A stretch of DNA of 64,000 nt from Methylobacterium sp. J-070 (GCF_022829385.1 NZ_JAKSXX010000235.1:124001-188000); one strand, 5' to 3'. Shown: positions 1 through 9,569, counted from the stretch's first letter. The notes: generated by a model from the letters alone, not told the origin. A program made the numbers and translations.

Positions 1-218
1 CCGCTGTCGATCTGGGCATTTTAAGCCTCGAAAAAAGTATTTCTGATCGATAATCTCGTAGGGTCCACAGCGAATTCAAGATCGATCGGCGAACGCGTGC
101 AAATAATTCAACTGTCAAGTTTCGAAGGTCTCAGCAACATCCCGGATACGCGCGGATGCCAAGCTGTCGGCGGGCGTCCTGGCGAGAGGCCCGTGCGGCT
201 CAGTCGCCGCCGGCCGTG

Positions 219-446
219 TCAGCTCTCCAACCCCGACAGGGTAGCGATGATGGATTCGACAACTTCGATCTGCCGCTGCACCTCCGCCAGCCGCGGCCCC
301 GCCTCCGAGCCGTCGCCGAGGGCGAACGTGCCCTTCTGCCGGCGGGTCGTGCGGAGCCGGCGGACCGAGGCGACGATGATCTGCCGCTCCTCGATGAGCG
401 CCGCGCGCAGCTCGTTCAGTCCGTCCAGTTCCACCGTCGAGCCCAT
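219..446 (-). CDS. small protein of unknown function, 75 aa
   Basis: A 75-residue frame opens at an ATG (444-446) and ends in TGA. The product is soluble, rich in charged residues and probably mostly helical. It has an N-terminal helix around ELRAALIEERQ, a basic middle (residues about 29-40) and a C-terminal amphipathic helix with a heptad-like pattern (VQRQIEVVESIIATL). There is no signal peptide or membrane segment. I do not recognise the family. It diverges from the efflux operon that follows. The amino-acid composition looks like a real protein rather than a GC-rich shadow frame, but the upstream ribosome-binding site is weak, so the call is tentative. Confidence 0.5.
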   Translation of the reverse strand: MGSTVELDGLNELRAALIEERQIIVASVRRLRTTRRQKGTFALGDGSEAGPRLAEVQRQIEVVESIIATLSGLES

Positions 447-665
447 GCGCCGTCCCGGTCTCAGATCCCCGTCGCGCCAGCGCCGATCCGCAGGCGCCGC
501 GCAGCCTTCATGCGCCGTCCCCGCCCGGTCCCCGATGCCGCGTGGGCGGGGCGAGATGGGCGTCCGGCGCAGCGCGACGCTACCCTGCAACGCGGGCCGT
601 TGCACGCCGCCCGTCAGCATCACGCTCCCGGGAATGCAGCATCGGGTCGGTGTCGGCGCGCCGCA

Positions 666-705
666 TTGTATGCTAATGAATGCAAAATTATTCCCGCGTG
701 GGAAT
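666..705 (+). promoter_or_regulatory. putative promoter with operator-like inverted repeat before the RND efflux genes
   Basis: A local AT-rich patch in a very GC-rich region carries TTGTAT (666-671), a 17-nt spacer and TATTCC (689-694), a plausible sigma-70 promoter. Overlapping the -10 is a perfect 6-bp inverted repeat, ATTCCC-GCGT-GGGAAT (690-705). A repressor site overlapping an efflux promoter is a common arrangement, but no TetR or MarR-type repressor gene is seen nearby. Confidence 0.35.
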
Positions 706-734
706 CGGCGGGATATCAGGGCGGACAGGGGCGG

Positions 735-2015
735 ATGCTGAGTGCGGACGACCACCATCGCGGCGTATCCCGAACGCACGAGCACGCCGACCGCGACGCC
801 CCGGGCGACGCGCCTCCGGCGCCGACGCTCCACAAGCCGCGCCGGTCCCGCGGGCTCGTCCTCGTGCTGCTCCTCGCCGCCGCGGGGGGCGGAGGCGCCT
901 ACGCCTACACGCGGTTGCGCCAGCCCGAGACGAAGCCGAAGGCCGTCGCCGCGCTCCCCATACCGGTGACCCTCGGGACCGTGGACCAGGGGCCCTTCGC
1001 GCTCGTGTCGAACGGGCTCGGTACGGTGCAGGCCTACAACACCGTCCAGGTTCGCACGCGCGTCGACGGCGAGATCCAGCAGGTCGCCTTCCGCGAAGGC
1101 CAGACGATCCACAAGGGCGACGTCCTCGTCCAGGTCGATCCGCGCCCCTACCAGGCGACGCTGGATCAGGCGAGGTCAAAGAAGGAGCAGGACACCGCCA
1201 ACCTCAACAATGCCAAGGCCGATCTCGTCCGCTACACCGGCCTCGGCGCCTACGCGTCCCGGCAGCAGACCGAGACGCAGACCGCTCTGGTCGCCCAGCT
1301 GACCGCGCAGGTGGCCTCCGATCAGGCCGCCATCGACAACGCGGCGACGCAGCTCGGCTACGCGACGATCCGATCGCCGATCGACGGCGTCACGGGCTTC
1401 CGTCAGGTCGACATCGGCAACATCGTCAACGCGTCCGGGCAGTCGGCGATCGTGACGATCACCCAGGTGGAACCGATCTTCGTGGTGTTCACCGCGCCCG
1501 AGGACCAGCTGCCCGCGATCACCGCGGCCTTGCGCAAGGGCGACGTGCCGGTGGAGGCCTGGAGCTCGGACGGGATCACCAAGCTCGCCGACGGCAAGCT
1601 CGCCCTGTTCAACAACCAGGTCGACACGGCCACCGGCACGATCCGCCTGAAGGCCGTGTACGAGAACCGCAACCACGCGCTCTGGCCGGGCCTCTCGGTG
1701 TCCACCAAGATGCGGGTCGGCATCGTCGCCACCGCCACGACGGTGCCGGACGACGCCGTGCAGCACGGGCCTTCGGGCCTGTTCGCCTTCGTGGTGGATG
1801 AGTCCGGGCGTGCGCATCAGCGCGCCCTGAAGGCGGGTCGCTCGGATGCCGGCCGAACGCAGCTCCTGAGCGGCGACGTGAAGCCCGGCGAGCGCGTCAT
1901 CGTCACCGGTCAATACAAGGTGCAGGACGGCAGCCTCGTGGCCGACCCGCATGCGGCGCACACGGCGCAGGCGGGCGAACCGGAGAGCGGCCTGCAAGCC
2001 GAGGTCAGCCGCTGA
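735..2015 (+). CDS. RND efflux periplasmic adaptor subunit (MdtA/HlyD family)
   Basis: Membrane-fusion protein of 426 residues that would link an inner-membrane RND pump to an outer-membrane channel. Residues about 40-58 form the N-terminal membrane anchor. The biotinyl-lipoyl half-motifs lie near 104-135 and 211-235 (TIRSPIDGVTG), separated by a helical hairpin. A beta-barrel and a membrane-proximal domain follow. The ATG at 735 was chosen because it precedes the basic N-terminus and anchor; the frame is open much further upstream, but that part has no protein-like character. The RND permease gene starts 106 nt downstream, and the pair is probably co-transcribed. The substrate cannot be told from sequence. 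Confidence 0.9.
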   Translation: MLSADDHHRGVSRTHEHADRDAPGDAPPAPTLHKPRRSRGLVLVLLLAAAGGGGAYAYTRLRQPETKPKAVAALPIPVTLGTVDQGPFALVSNGLGTVQAYNTVQVRTRVDGEIQQVAFREGQTIHKGDVLVQVDPRPYQATLDQARSKKEQDTANLNNAKADLVRYTGLGAYASRQQTETQTALVAQLTAQVASDQAAIDNAATQLGYATIRSPIDGVTGFRQVDIGNIVNASGQSAIVTITQVEPIFVVFTAPEDQLPAITAALRKGDVPVEAWSSDGITKLADGKLALFNNQVDTATGTIRLKAVYENRNHALWPGLSVSTKMRVGIVATATTVPDDAVQHGPSGLFAFVVDESGRAHQRALKAGRSDAGRTQLLSGDVKPGERVIVTGQYKVQDGSLVADPHAAHTAQAGEPESGLQAEVSR

Positions 2016-2121
2016 TGCGCGACGCACCGAGCATGACCGGGTCCCTCCACGGGCGGGAATGCGCGTCCGGTCCGTCGTCGGTGCCGGCACGGAGCCCCGT
2101 GACGCGCCCCGGGAGCCGCCC

Positions 2122-5100
2122 ATGAAAGGCGGCATCTCCGCGCCCTTCATCCGGTTCCCAGTGGCGACCACGCTGATCATGGTCGGCATCCTGTTCATCG
2201 GATTGGTAGCCTACCCGCTGCTGGGCGTCGCGCCGCTACCGCAGGTGGATTTCCCGACGATCCAGGTGACGGCACAGCTGCCGGGCGGCAGCCCCGAGAC
2301 GATGGCGTCGTCGGTGGCGCAGCCGCTCGAGCGGCAATTCTCGCAGATTCCCGGCGTCGCCCAGATGACCTCGACGAGTTCCCTGGGGATCTCGACGATC
2401 ACGGTCCAGTTCGACCTGAACCGCAACATCGACGGCGCCGCCAGCGACATCCAGGCGGCCATCAACGCGGCGAGCGGCCAGCTGCCCAAGAACCTCCCGA
2501 GCCCGCCGACCTACCGCAAGGTCAACCCGGCGGATTCACCGATCCTTCTGCTCTCGGCGGTCTCCGACACCCTGCCGCTGACCGAGCTGGACGACGCCGT
2601 CGACGTGCAGCTGGCGCAGCGCATCAGCCAGATCTCCGGCGTGGCGCAGGTGTTCATCGGCGGCCAGCAGAAGCCGGCGGTGCGGATCCAGGTCGATCCG
2701 GCCAAGCTCGTGGCCAAGGGCCTGTCGCTGGAGGACGTACGCAACCAGCTCGCCATCACGACGGTCAACAACCCGAAGGGCAGCATCGACGGGACCAGCC
2801 GCAGCTACACGATCTACGCCAACGACCAGCTGATCGCGGCCCGCGACTGGGATGGGGTCATCGTGGCCTATCGCGACGGGGCCCCGTTGCGGGTGCGCGA
2901 CATCGGCCACGCCGTGGCCGGCCCGGAGGATGCCAAGCAGGCCGGCTGGACCAACGGCCGCCGGGGCGTCTTCCTGGTGATCTTCAAGCAGCCCGGCGCC
3001 AACGTGATCGACACCGTCGACAGCATCAAGGCTCAGCTGCCGCGTCTCACCGCGACGTTGCCGGCCGGGATCAAGATCGACATCCTGAGCGACCGCACGC
3101 AGACGATCCGGGCCTCCGTGGAGGACGTGCAGTTCACCCTGCTGCTGACCATCGTGCTGGTGGTGGCGGTGATCTTCGTATTCCTGCGCAGCTTCTGGGC
3201 GACCGTGATCCCGAGCGTGACGGTGCCGCTGGCCCTGCTCGGCGCCTGCGCGCTGATGTGGGTGGCGGGCTATACGCTCGACAATCTCTCGTTGATGGCG
3301 CTCACCATCGCGGTGGGGTTCGTGGTGGACGACGCCATCGTCGTCCTGGAGAACATCAGCCGCTACGTCGAAGAGGGGATGCGGCCCATGGAGGCCGCGT
3401 TCAAGGGCGCGGGCGAGATCGGCTTCACCATCGTGTCGATCTCGGTGTCGCTGATCGCCGTGCTGATCCCGCTGCTGCTCATGGGCGGCATCATCGGTCG
3501 CCTGTTCCGCGAATTCGCCGTGGTGCTGTCGATGACGATCGCAGTCTCGGCCTTCGTGTCGCTGACGCTGACCCCGATGATGGCGGCGCGTCTGCTGAAG
3601 CCGCACGGCGCCGAGCGCCACGGCCGGCTCTACCGGATGAGCGAGGCAGGGTTCGACTGGCTGCTCTCGACCTACGAGGGCGCCCTCGACGTTGCCCTGC
3701 GCCACCGCCGCATCACGCTGCTCACCTTCTTCGCGACGCTCGGCCTCACCGGCTACCTCTTCGTCGCGATCCCGAAGGGGTTCTTCCCGCAGCAGGACAC
3801 CGGTTTCATGATCGGCGTCACCGAGGCGGGCCAGGACATCTCGTTCTCGGCGATGCAGGACCTCCAGGAGAAAGTCGGCGCCATCGTGCAGGCCGATCCC
3901 GACGTGGCCACCGTCGGCATGTCGCTCGGCGGCAACGGCCAGGCCCTGAACTCGGGCCGGATGTACATCACCCTGAAGCCCCGGGACGAGCGCGCCGCCA
4001 ACGCCTTCCAGATCATCGGGCGGCTGCGGCCCAAACTGGAGCGCGTCGCCGGCATCCGGACCTTCATCCAGGCCACGCAGGACGTGCGCACGGGCGGCCG
4101 CACCTCGCGGACGCAGTTCGAGTACACGCTTCAGGATCCGGATCTCGCCGAGCTGAACACCTGGGCGCCGCGCATCCTCGACCGGCTGAAGACGCTTCCC
4201 GAGCTGCGCGACGTCGCCACCGACCAGCAGACCCGGGGCACGACCCTGACGATGTCGATCGACCGGGACGCGGCCTCGCGCTACGGCATCACGCCCCAGC
4301 TCATCGACGACACGCTCTACGACGCGTTCGGCCAGCGCCAGATCGCGCAGTACTTCACGCAGCTCAACAGCTACCACGTGGTGCTGGAGGTGCTTCCGGT
4401 CCTCCAGGGCAGCCTCGACAGCCTGGACAAGATCTACATCAAGGCGCCCAACGGCGGCGGGCAGGTGCCGCTCGCCGCCTTCGCCCGCTGGACCACCGAC
4501 CCGGTCGCGCCGCTCTCCGTCAACCACCAGGGCCAGTTCCCGGCGGTGACGATCAGCTTCAACCTCGCGCCCGACGTCGCGCTCGGTCAGGCCACGGAGG
4601 CGATCGGCCGGGCGATGCGGGACCTCCAGGTGCCGCCCACCGTGGTCAGCGGCTTCCAGGGTACCGCCCAGGCGTTCCAGCAGTCGCTGTCGACGGTGCC
4701 GCTCCTGATCCTGGCGGCGCTCTTCGTCGTCTACCTGATCCTCGGCATCCTCTACGAGAGCTTCATCCACCCGATCACCATCCTGTCGACCCTGCCGTCG
4801 GCCGGCGTCGGCGCGCTGGCGGTGCTGATGGCCGCGGGCTTCGATTTCAGCCTGATCGCGCTGATCGGCATCATCCTGCTCATCGGCATCGTGAAGAAGA
4901 ACGGCATCATGCTGGTGGACTTCGCCATCGTGGCCGAGCGCGAGGAGGGTCTCGGACCCGAGGCGGCGATCCGGAAGGCGGCCTTGCTGCGCTTCCGCCC
5001 GATCCTGATGACCACCATGGCGGCGCTGCTCGGCGGCATCCCGCTGATGTTCGCCCACGGGACCGGTTCCGAGATCCGCCAGCCGCTGGGCTACGCTATG

Positions 5101-5286
5101 GTGGGTGGCCTCGCGGTCAGCCAGATCCTGACGCTGTTCACCACGCCGGTGATCTACATCTACCTTGATCGTCTGGCGCACCGCCTGTCGTTCCGCGACA
5201 AGCCGGAGGCGGTGGACGCGGCGCTGGGTGAACCGGAGCCGGCGGAGGAAGTCCGCGGACCGCCGGCGCTGCGCGCGGCGGAGTGA
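2122..5286 (+). CDS. RND multidrug efflux permease (MdtB/MdtC-like, HAE1 family)
   Basis: Proton-driven inner-membrane pump of 1054 residues, full length for the family. TM1 is at about 9-31 and is followed by the PLPQVDFPTIQV segment typical of these permeases. The proton-relay aspartates in TM4 are D403-D404 (VVDDAIVVLEN), and the partner lysine in TM10 is about K925 (IVKKNGIMLVDFA). Two large periplasmic loops and 12 membrane segments are recognisable. The ATG is preceded by GGGAG. It follows the adaptor gene, so the two make one pump. No outer-membrane TolC-like gene is adjacent, so the channel must be encoded elsewhere. The 256 nt after this gene hold nothing I can name. Confidence 0.93.
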   Translation: MKGGISAPFIRFPVATTLIMVGILFIGLVAYPLLGVAPLPQVDFPTIQVTAQLPGGSPETMASSVAQPLERQFSQIPGVAQMTSTSSLGISTITVQFDLNRNIDGAASDIQAAINAASGQLPKNLPSPPTYRKVNPADSPILLLSAVSDTLPLTELDDAVDVQLAQRISQISGVAQVFIGGQQKPAVRIQVDPAKLVAKGLSLEDVRNQLAITTVNNPKGSIDGTSRSYTIYANDQLIAARDWDGVIVAYRDGAPLRVRDIGHAVAGPEDAKQAGWTNGRRGVFLVIFKQPGANVIDTVDSIKAQLPRLTATLPAGIKIDILSDRTQTIRASVEDVQFTLLLTIVLVVAVIFVFLRSFWATVIPSVTVPLALLGACALMWVAGYTLDNLSLMALTIAVGFVVDDAIVVLENISRYVEEGMRPMEAAFKGAGEIGFTIVSISVSLIAVLIPLLLMGGIIGRLFREFAVVLSMTIAVSAFVSLTLTPMMAARLLKPHGAERHGRLYRMSEAGFDWLLSTYEGALDVALRHRRITLLTFFATLGLTGYLFVAIPKGFFPQQDTGFMIGVTEAGQDISFSAMQDLQEKVGAIVQADPDVATVGMSLGGNGQALNSGRMYITLKPRDERAANAFQIIGRLRPKLERVAGIRTFIQATQDVRTGGRTSRTQFEYTLQDPDLAELNTWAPRILDRLKTLPELRDVATDQQTRGTTLTMSIDRDAASRYGITPQLIDDTLYDAFGQRQIAQYFTQLNSYHVVLEVLPVLQGSLDSLDKIYIKAPNGGGQVPLAAFARWTTDPVAPLSVNHQGQFPAVTISFNLAPDVALGQATEAIGRAMRDLQVPPTVVSGFQGTAQAFQQSLSTVPLLILAALFVVYLILGILYESFIHPITILSTLPSAGVGALAVLMAAGFDFSLIALIGIILLIGIVKKNGIMLVDFAIVAEREEGLGPEAAIRKAALLRFRPILMTTMAALLGGIPLMFAHGTGSEIRQPLGYAMVGGLAVSQILTLFTTPVIYIYLDRLAHRLSFRDKPEAVDAALGEPEPAEEVRGPPALRAAE

Positions 5287-5542
5287 TCTGTTCGGTCGGA
5301 CCCGTCCTTGCAAGCGGAGCGAATCAGCCCGGCAGGGCCGATCGGCCCGGCGCTCGAGCCTTGTCTATCTGACGCAGAACACGAAGCGCGACGCGCTCTC
5401 CTCACCTTGCGGGGAGGGGAATGTGCCTGACCATCGCAGCCGACGCCGGCACGGTCCTGTCATCACTTTCGGCTTGGCGTAGACCCATGGCGTTCCAGTT
5501 GAGCCCGGACCGGCCCGATAAGGCCCAGGCGAAGGCCGAACG

Positions 5543-6685
5543 ATGGGGATGAACCAGAACCTGCCGCTGCGCGGACTGACCGTCCTCGCCCTGGAGCAGG
5601 CCGTTGCCGCACCCTACTGCACGTCGCGGCTGGCGGATGCCGGCGCGCGGGTCATCAAGATCGAGCGGCCGGAGGGGGATTTCGCCCGCGGCTACGATGC
5701 CGCCGTCAACGGTCTGTCGAGCTACTTCGTCTGGCTCAACCGCGGCAAGGAGAGCCTCGTCGCCGACATCAAGGACAAGGCGGATGCGCGCCTGCTCCAC
5801 GCGATCCTCGCGCAGACGGACGTCTTCGTGCAGAACCTCGCCCCGGGCGCCGCCGCCCGCGCGGGCTTCGGCGCCGCCGCATTGCGCGCCCGCCATCCGC
5901 GGCTGATCACGGTGGACATCTCCGGCTACGGCGCCGGTCACGCCTACGACGACATGAAGGCCTACGATCTGCTGGTCCAGGCGGAGAGCGGGCTGGCCGG
6001 CATCACCGGCCATCCGGCGGGTCCGGGCCGCGTCGGCGTCTCCGTGTGCGACATCGCCTGCGGGATGGACGCCCACGCCGCCGTGCTGGAGGCGCTGATC
6101 GCCCGCGGGATCTCGGGTGACGGCTGCGCCCTGGAGGTCAGCCTGTTCAGCGGTGCGGCGGACTGGATGAACGTGCCGCTCCTGTATTTCGAGGGCACCG
6201 GCCGCGCGCCTCAGCGGGTCGGCCTCGCCCATCCCTCGATCTGCCCGTACGGCGCCTTCCCTACCGCCGACGGCAGCCTCGTGCTGATCTCGATCCAGAA
6301 CGAGCGGGAATGGGCGCGCTTCTGCGACGGCGTGCTGGGCGAGCCCGGTCTCGCCGCCGCCGAGGGCTTCGCGTCCAACAACGCCCGGGTCGCCAACCGG
6401 GCCGCCGTCGATCTGCGCATCGGCGCGGAGCTGGTGCGGCTGACCCGGGATGCGGCCGCATCCCGGCTGAAGGCGGCCGGTACCGCCTACGGCTTCGTCA
6501 ACACGCTGGCCGATCTCGCCATCCATCCGGCGCTCGTCCGCGCGGAGGTCGATACGCCGGCCGGCCCGGCCCGTATCGTGGCGCCCCCGGTGCTCATCGA
6601 CGGGCGTGCCCGGGCGCTCGGCCCGGTGCCCGATATCGGCGAACACACGCTGCGCATCCGCTCGGAATTCGCGTCCGCGATTTGA
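5543..6685 (+). CDS. class III CoA-transferase (CaiB/BaiF family)
   Basis: Family III CoA-transferase of 380 residues that moves CoA between carboxylic acids. The N-terminus (LRGLTVLALEQAVAAPYC) is the family hallmark. The catalytic aspartate is most likely D170 in VCDIACGMDAH, close to D169 of formyl-CoA transferase. GADW and the C-terminal GEHT motif are also present. It opens a four-gene operon with an SDR, an acyl-CoA dehydrogenase and a mesaconyl-CoA-hydratase-like protein, so a branched C5 dicarboxylate such as mesaconate, itaconate or methylsuccinate is a plausible substrate. That is inference. A second ATG six nt downstream is possible. Confidence 0.88.
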   Translation: MGMNQNLPLRGLTVLALEQAVAAPYCTSRLADAGARVIKIERPEGDFARGYDAAVNGLSSYFVWLNRGKESLVADIKDKADARLLHAILAQTDVFVQNLAPGAAARAGFGAAALRARHPRLITVDISGYGAGHAYDDMKAYDLLVQAESGLAGITGHPAGPGRVGVSVCDIACGMDAHAAVLEALIARGISGDGCALEVSLFSGAADWMNVPLLYFEGTGRAPQRVGLAHPSICPYGAFPTADGSLVLISIQNEREWARFCDGVLGEPGLAAAEGFASNNARVANRAAVDLRIGAELVRLTRDAAASRLKAAGTAYGFVNTLADLAIHPALVRAEVDTPAGPARIVAPPVLIDGRARALGPVPDIGEHTLRIRSEFASAI

Positions 6686-6725
6686 AGCCCTGGGATCGGG
6701 GCACGACGACACAAGGGAGGGGACG

Positions 6726-7475
6726 ATGAGGCTCGACGGCAAGGTCGCGATCGTCACGGGCGCCGGGGGCGGCTTCGGTGCGGGGATCGCCCAGCGTTTC
6801 GCCGCGGAGGGAGCGTCGGTCGCCTGCGTGGACATCGACCGGGCGGCGGCCGAGCGCGTCGCGTCCGGGATCGGCGCGCAGGCGCTCGCGATCGGTGCGG
6901 ACGTCGGCAGCGCCGCCGAAGTCGAGGCCAGCGTCGCGGCGACCCGGGACCGGTTCGGGGTGCCCCACATCCTCGTCAACAACGCCGGCACGACGCACCG
7001 GAACAAGCCGCTCATGGAGGTCACGGAGGAGGACTTCGACCGCGTGTTCCGGGTGAACGTGAAGTCGATCTTCCACTATGTCCGCGCCGTCGCGCCGCTC
7101 ATGCGCGATCAGGGCGGCGGCGTGATCCTGAACGTCAGCTCGACGGCGGCGCTCCGGCCGCGGCCGGGGCTGACGTGGTACAACGCCTCGAAGGGGGCGG
7201 CGAGCCTTGCCTCGAAGTCCCTGGCCCTCGAGCTGGCGCCGTGGCGGATCCGGGTGAACGCCCTCTGCCCGGTCATGGGCGCCACCGGCCTTCTGGAGCA
7301 TTTCATGGGCATGCCCGACACGCCGGAGAACCGGGAGCGGTTCATCGCCACGATTCCCCTCGGGCGCCTGTCGCAGGCGCGCGACATCGCGGCCGCCGCC
7401 CTGTTCCTCGCCTCCGACGAGGCGGATTTCATCACCGGGATCGACCTTCCGGTCGATGGTGGTCGCACGGCCTGA
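6726..7475 (+). CDS. SDR-family oxidoreductase (FabG-like)
   Basis: Classical short-chain dehydrogenase of 249 residues. The nucleotide-binding motif TGAGGGFGAG is at 11-20, D37 after the second strand favours NAD, and NNAG is present. The catalytic residues are S138 or S139, Y152 and K156 (YNASK). The ATG follows a strong GGGAGGGGACG ribosome-binding site 40 nt after the CoA-transferase. It probably oxidises a 3-hydroxyacyl-CoA or related secondary alcohol made by the hydratase in the same operon. FabG and beta-hydroxybutyrate dehydrogenase share the fold, so the exact substrate is open. Confidence 0.88.
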   Translation: MRLDGKVAIVTGAGGGFGAGIAQRFAAEGASVACVDIDRAAAERVASGIGAQALAIGADVGSAAEVEASVAATRDRFGVPHILVNNAGTTHRNKPLMEVTEEDFDRVFRVNVKSIFHYVRAVAPLMRDQGGGVILNVSSTAALRPRPGLTWYNASKGAASLASKSLALELAPWRIRVNALCPVMGATGLLEHFMGMPDTPENRERFIATIPLGRLSQARDIAAAALFLASDEADFITGIDLPVDGGRTA

Positions 7476-7485
7476 GGAGCCCGCC

Positions 7486-8634
7486 ATGGAACCCCATACC
7501 GAGATCCGCGAAGCCGTGGCCAAGCTCTGCGCGGGCTTCCCCGGCCCGTACTGGCGGGCGCTCGACCGCGAGATGGCCTATCCGACCGCGTTCGTGAACG
7601 CGCTCACCGAGAGCGGCTACCTGTCGGTGCTGATCCCGGAAGAGTACGGCGGCTCCGGCCTGCCGCTCTCGGCCGCCGCGGCGATCCTGGAGGAGGTCCA
7701 GCGGGCGGGCTGCAACGGCGGCGCCTGCCACGCGCAGATGTACACGATGGGCACGCTGCTGCGGCACGGGTCGGACGCGCAGAAGGCCGAATACCTGCCG
7801 GCCATCGCCGAGGGACGCCTGCGGCTCCAGGCGTTCGGGGTCACCGAGCCGACCTCCGGCACCGATACCGGCAGCCTCAAGACCACGGCGCGCCGCGAGG
7901 GCGACCATTACGTCGTCAACGGCCAGAAGATCTGGACCAGCCGCGCCGAGCACTCGGACCTGATGCTGCTGCTCGCCCGCACGTCCCCCCGCACCGAGGG
8001 CATGAAGCGCACGGACGGGCTCTCCGTCCTCCTCGTCGACATGCGCGAGGCGGTGGGCCGCGGCCTGACCATCCGGCCGATCCGCACGATGATGAACCAT
8101 GCCACCACGGAGGTGTTCTTCGACAACCTTCGGGTGCCGGTCGAAAACCTGATCGGCGCGGAGGGGCGGGGCTTCCGCTACATCCTCTCAGGCATGAACG
8201 CCGAGCGCATCCTGATCGCCGCGGAATGCGTCGGCGACGCCAAGTGGTTCATCGACAAGGCGAAAGGCTACGCCAACGAGCGCTCCGTGTTCGGCCGGCC
8301 GATCGGCGCCAACCAGGGCGTCCAGTTCCCGATCGCCAAGGCCTACGCGAACATGCGGGCGGCCGAGCTGATGGTGCGTGAGGCGCTGACGCTCTACGAG
8401 GGCGGCGCCAATCCGGGGGCGGAGGCCAACATGGCCAAGATGCTCGCCGCGGACGCCTCGTTCGAGGCCGCCAATGCCTGCATCCAGACCCACGGCGGCT
8501 TCGGCTTCGCCGAGGAGTACGACATCGAGCGGAAGTTCCGCGAGACGCGCCTCTATCAGGTGGCGCCGATCTCCACGAACCTCATCCTCGCCTACCTGTC
8601 CGAGCACGTGCTCGGGCTGCCGCGCTCCTACTGA
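7486..8634 (+). CDS. acyl-CoA dehydrogenase
   Basis: FAD-dependent acyl-CoA dehydrogenase of 382 residues, normal length. It shows the N-terminal helical domain, the FAD-binding FGVTEPTSGTDTGS segment, a central beta domain (GQKIWTSRAEHSDL) and the C-terminal helical domain with QTHGGFGFAEEYDIERKFR, where the family places its cofactor contacts. It starts 10 nt after the SDR stop with a GAGGAG site, so translation is probably coupled. In this operon it could desaturate a CoA ester such as methylsuccinyl-CoA or a branched acyl-CoA. The sequence alone does not settle which. Confidence 0.9.
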   Translation: MEPHTEIREAVAKLCAGFPGPYWRALDREMAYPTAFVNALTESGYLSVLIPEEYGGSGLPLSAAAAILEEVQRAGCNGGACHAQMYTMGTLLRHGSDAQKAEYLPAIAEGRLRLQAFGVTEPTSGTDTGSLKTTARREGDHYVVNGQKIWTSRAEHSDLMLLLARTSPRTEGMKRTDGLSVLLVDMREAVGRGLTIRPIRTMMNHATTEVFFDNLRVPVENLIGAEGRGFRYILSGMNAERILIAAECVGDAKWFIDKAKGYANERSVFGRPIGANQGVQFPIAKAYANMRAAELMVREALTLYEGGANPGAEANMAKMLAADASFEAANACIQTHGGFGFAEEYDIERKFRETRLYQVAPISTNLILAYLSEHVLGLPRSY

Positions 8635-8652
8635 CCTGACCGGATTCCGGGC

Positions 8653-9486
8653 ATGACCGACCTCGCCGCCTGGATCGGCCGGACGCGGGACTCGTCCGAC
8701 CTGATCACGCCGCGCCTGATGGCCGAGTTCCGCGCGACCTTCGCGCCGAACCTCGCGCCGGTTCCGGAGGGTATCGCCTGGCCCGCCCTTCACTGGTGCC
8801 TCGCCCCGGAGTCGCCACCGGCCGACGCCCTGGGGCCGGACGGCCACGCCGCCAAGGGCGGCTTCCTTCCGCCGGTGCCGCTGCCCCGGCGGATGTGGGC
8901 GGGCGGGTCGATCGAGACCCTCGGCGACCTGCGCGAAGGCGAGCGCGTGACGCGCACCGAGACCGTTCGGGACGTGGCCTTCAAGGAGGGGCGGAGCGGG
9001 ACGCTGTGCTTCGTCACCGTCGACCACGCGGTGGCGACGGACCGGGGCGTCGCGATCCGCGAGCGGCAGGACATCGTCTACCGCGAGGCGGCCGCGGCGC
9101 AGACCGGGACGGCGGTGGATCCCGAGCGCGACGACCCTGCCGCCTACCAGGCCGTGTGGGCGGTTTCGGCCACGCCGACGCTGCTGTTCCGCTACTCGGC
9201 GATGACCTTCAACGGCCACCGCTTCCACTACGACCGGCCCTATGCCACGCAGGTGGAGGGTTACGCGGATCTCGTCGTCCACGGTCCCATGCAGGCGACA
9301 TTGCTGATGAACCTCGCGGCCAGCCTGCTCGGGCGCGTGCCGCCGAGGTTCCGGTATCGCGGCGTGTCGCCGATGACGGCCAACCAGACCTTCCAGGTCT
9401 GCGGCCGGGTGGCGGAGGGCGCTTTCGAGGGCGTCACCCTCGACGCGGCGCGCCGTGTCTGCATGCGGGCGCGGGGCGAGGGATAG
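8653..9486 (+). CDS. MaoC/FAS1-like dehydratase, mesaconyl-C4-CoA hydratase type
   Basis: Protein of 277 residues with two hot-dog halves, resembling mesaconyl-C4-CoA hydratase and the HTD2-type hydroxyacyl-thioester dehydratases. The first half contains the LPPVPLPRRMWAGG segment typical of this group. The second carries the RYSAMTFNGHRFHYDRPYA motif, where the N-G-H-x-x-H-Y pattern forms the active-site region. It is the last gene of the CoA-ester operon, 18 nt after the dehydrogenase, and points to reversible hydration of an unsaturated dicarboxyl-CoA. The hairpin at 9570-9600 ends the unit. Confidence 0.82.
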   Translation: MTDLAAWIGRTRDSSDLITPRLMAEFRATFAPNLAPVPEGIAWPALHWCLAPESPPADALGPDGHAAKGGFLPPVPLPRRMWAGGSIETLGDLREGERVTRTETVRDVAFKEGRSGTLCFVTVDHAVATDRGVAIRERQDIVYREAAAAQTGTAVDPERDDPAAYQAVWAVSATPTLLFRYSAMTFNGHRFHYDRPYATQVEGYADLVVHGPMQATLLMNLAASLLGRVPPRFRYRGVSPMTANQTFQVCGRVAEGAFEGVTLDAARRVCMRARGEG

Positions 9487-9569
9487 GGACGGTCCCTCGC
9501 CACCGCGGGCTGCGGGAGGTCGACGGGAATGCCCGCTTCCGTTGCGAGCGATGAATCGGCCGGCCAATG

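Noticed and set aside
2536..5313. 925-codon open frame antisense to the RND permease
   Set aside because: It is rich in Arg, Gly, His and Asp with no domain, and mirrors the high-GC third-position bias of the permease gene; a shadow frame.
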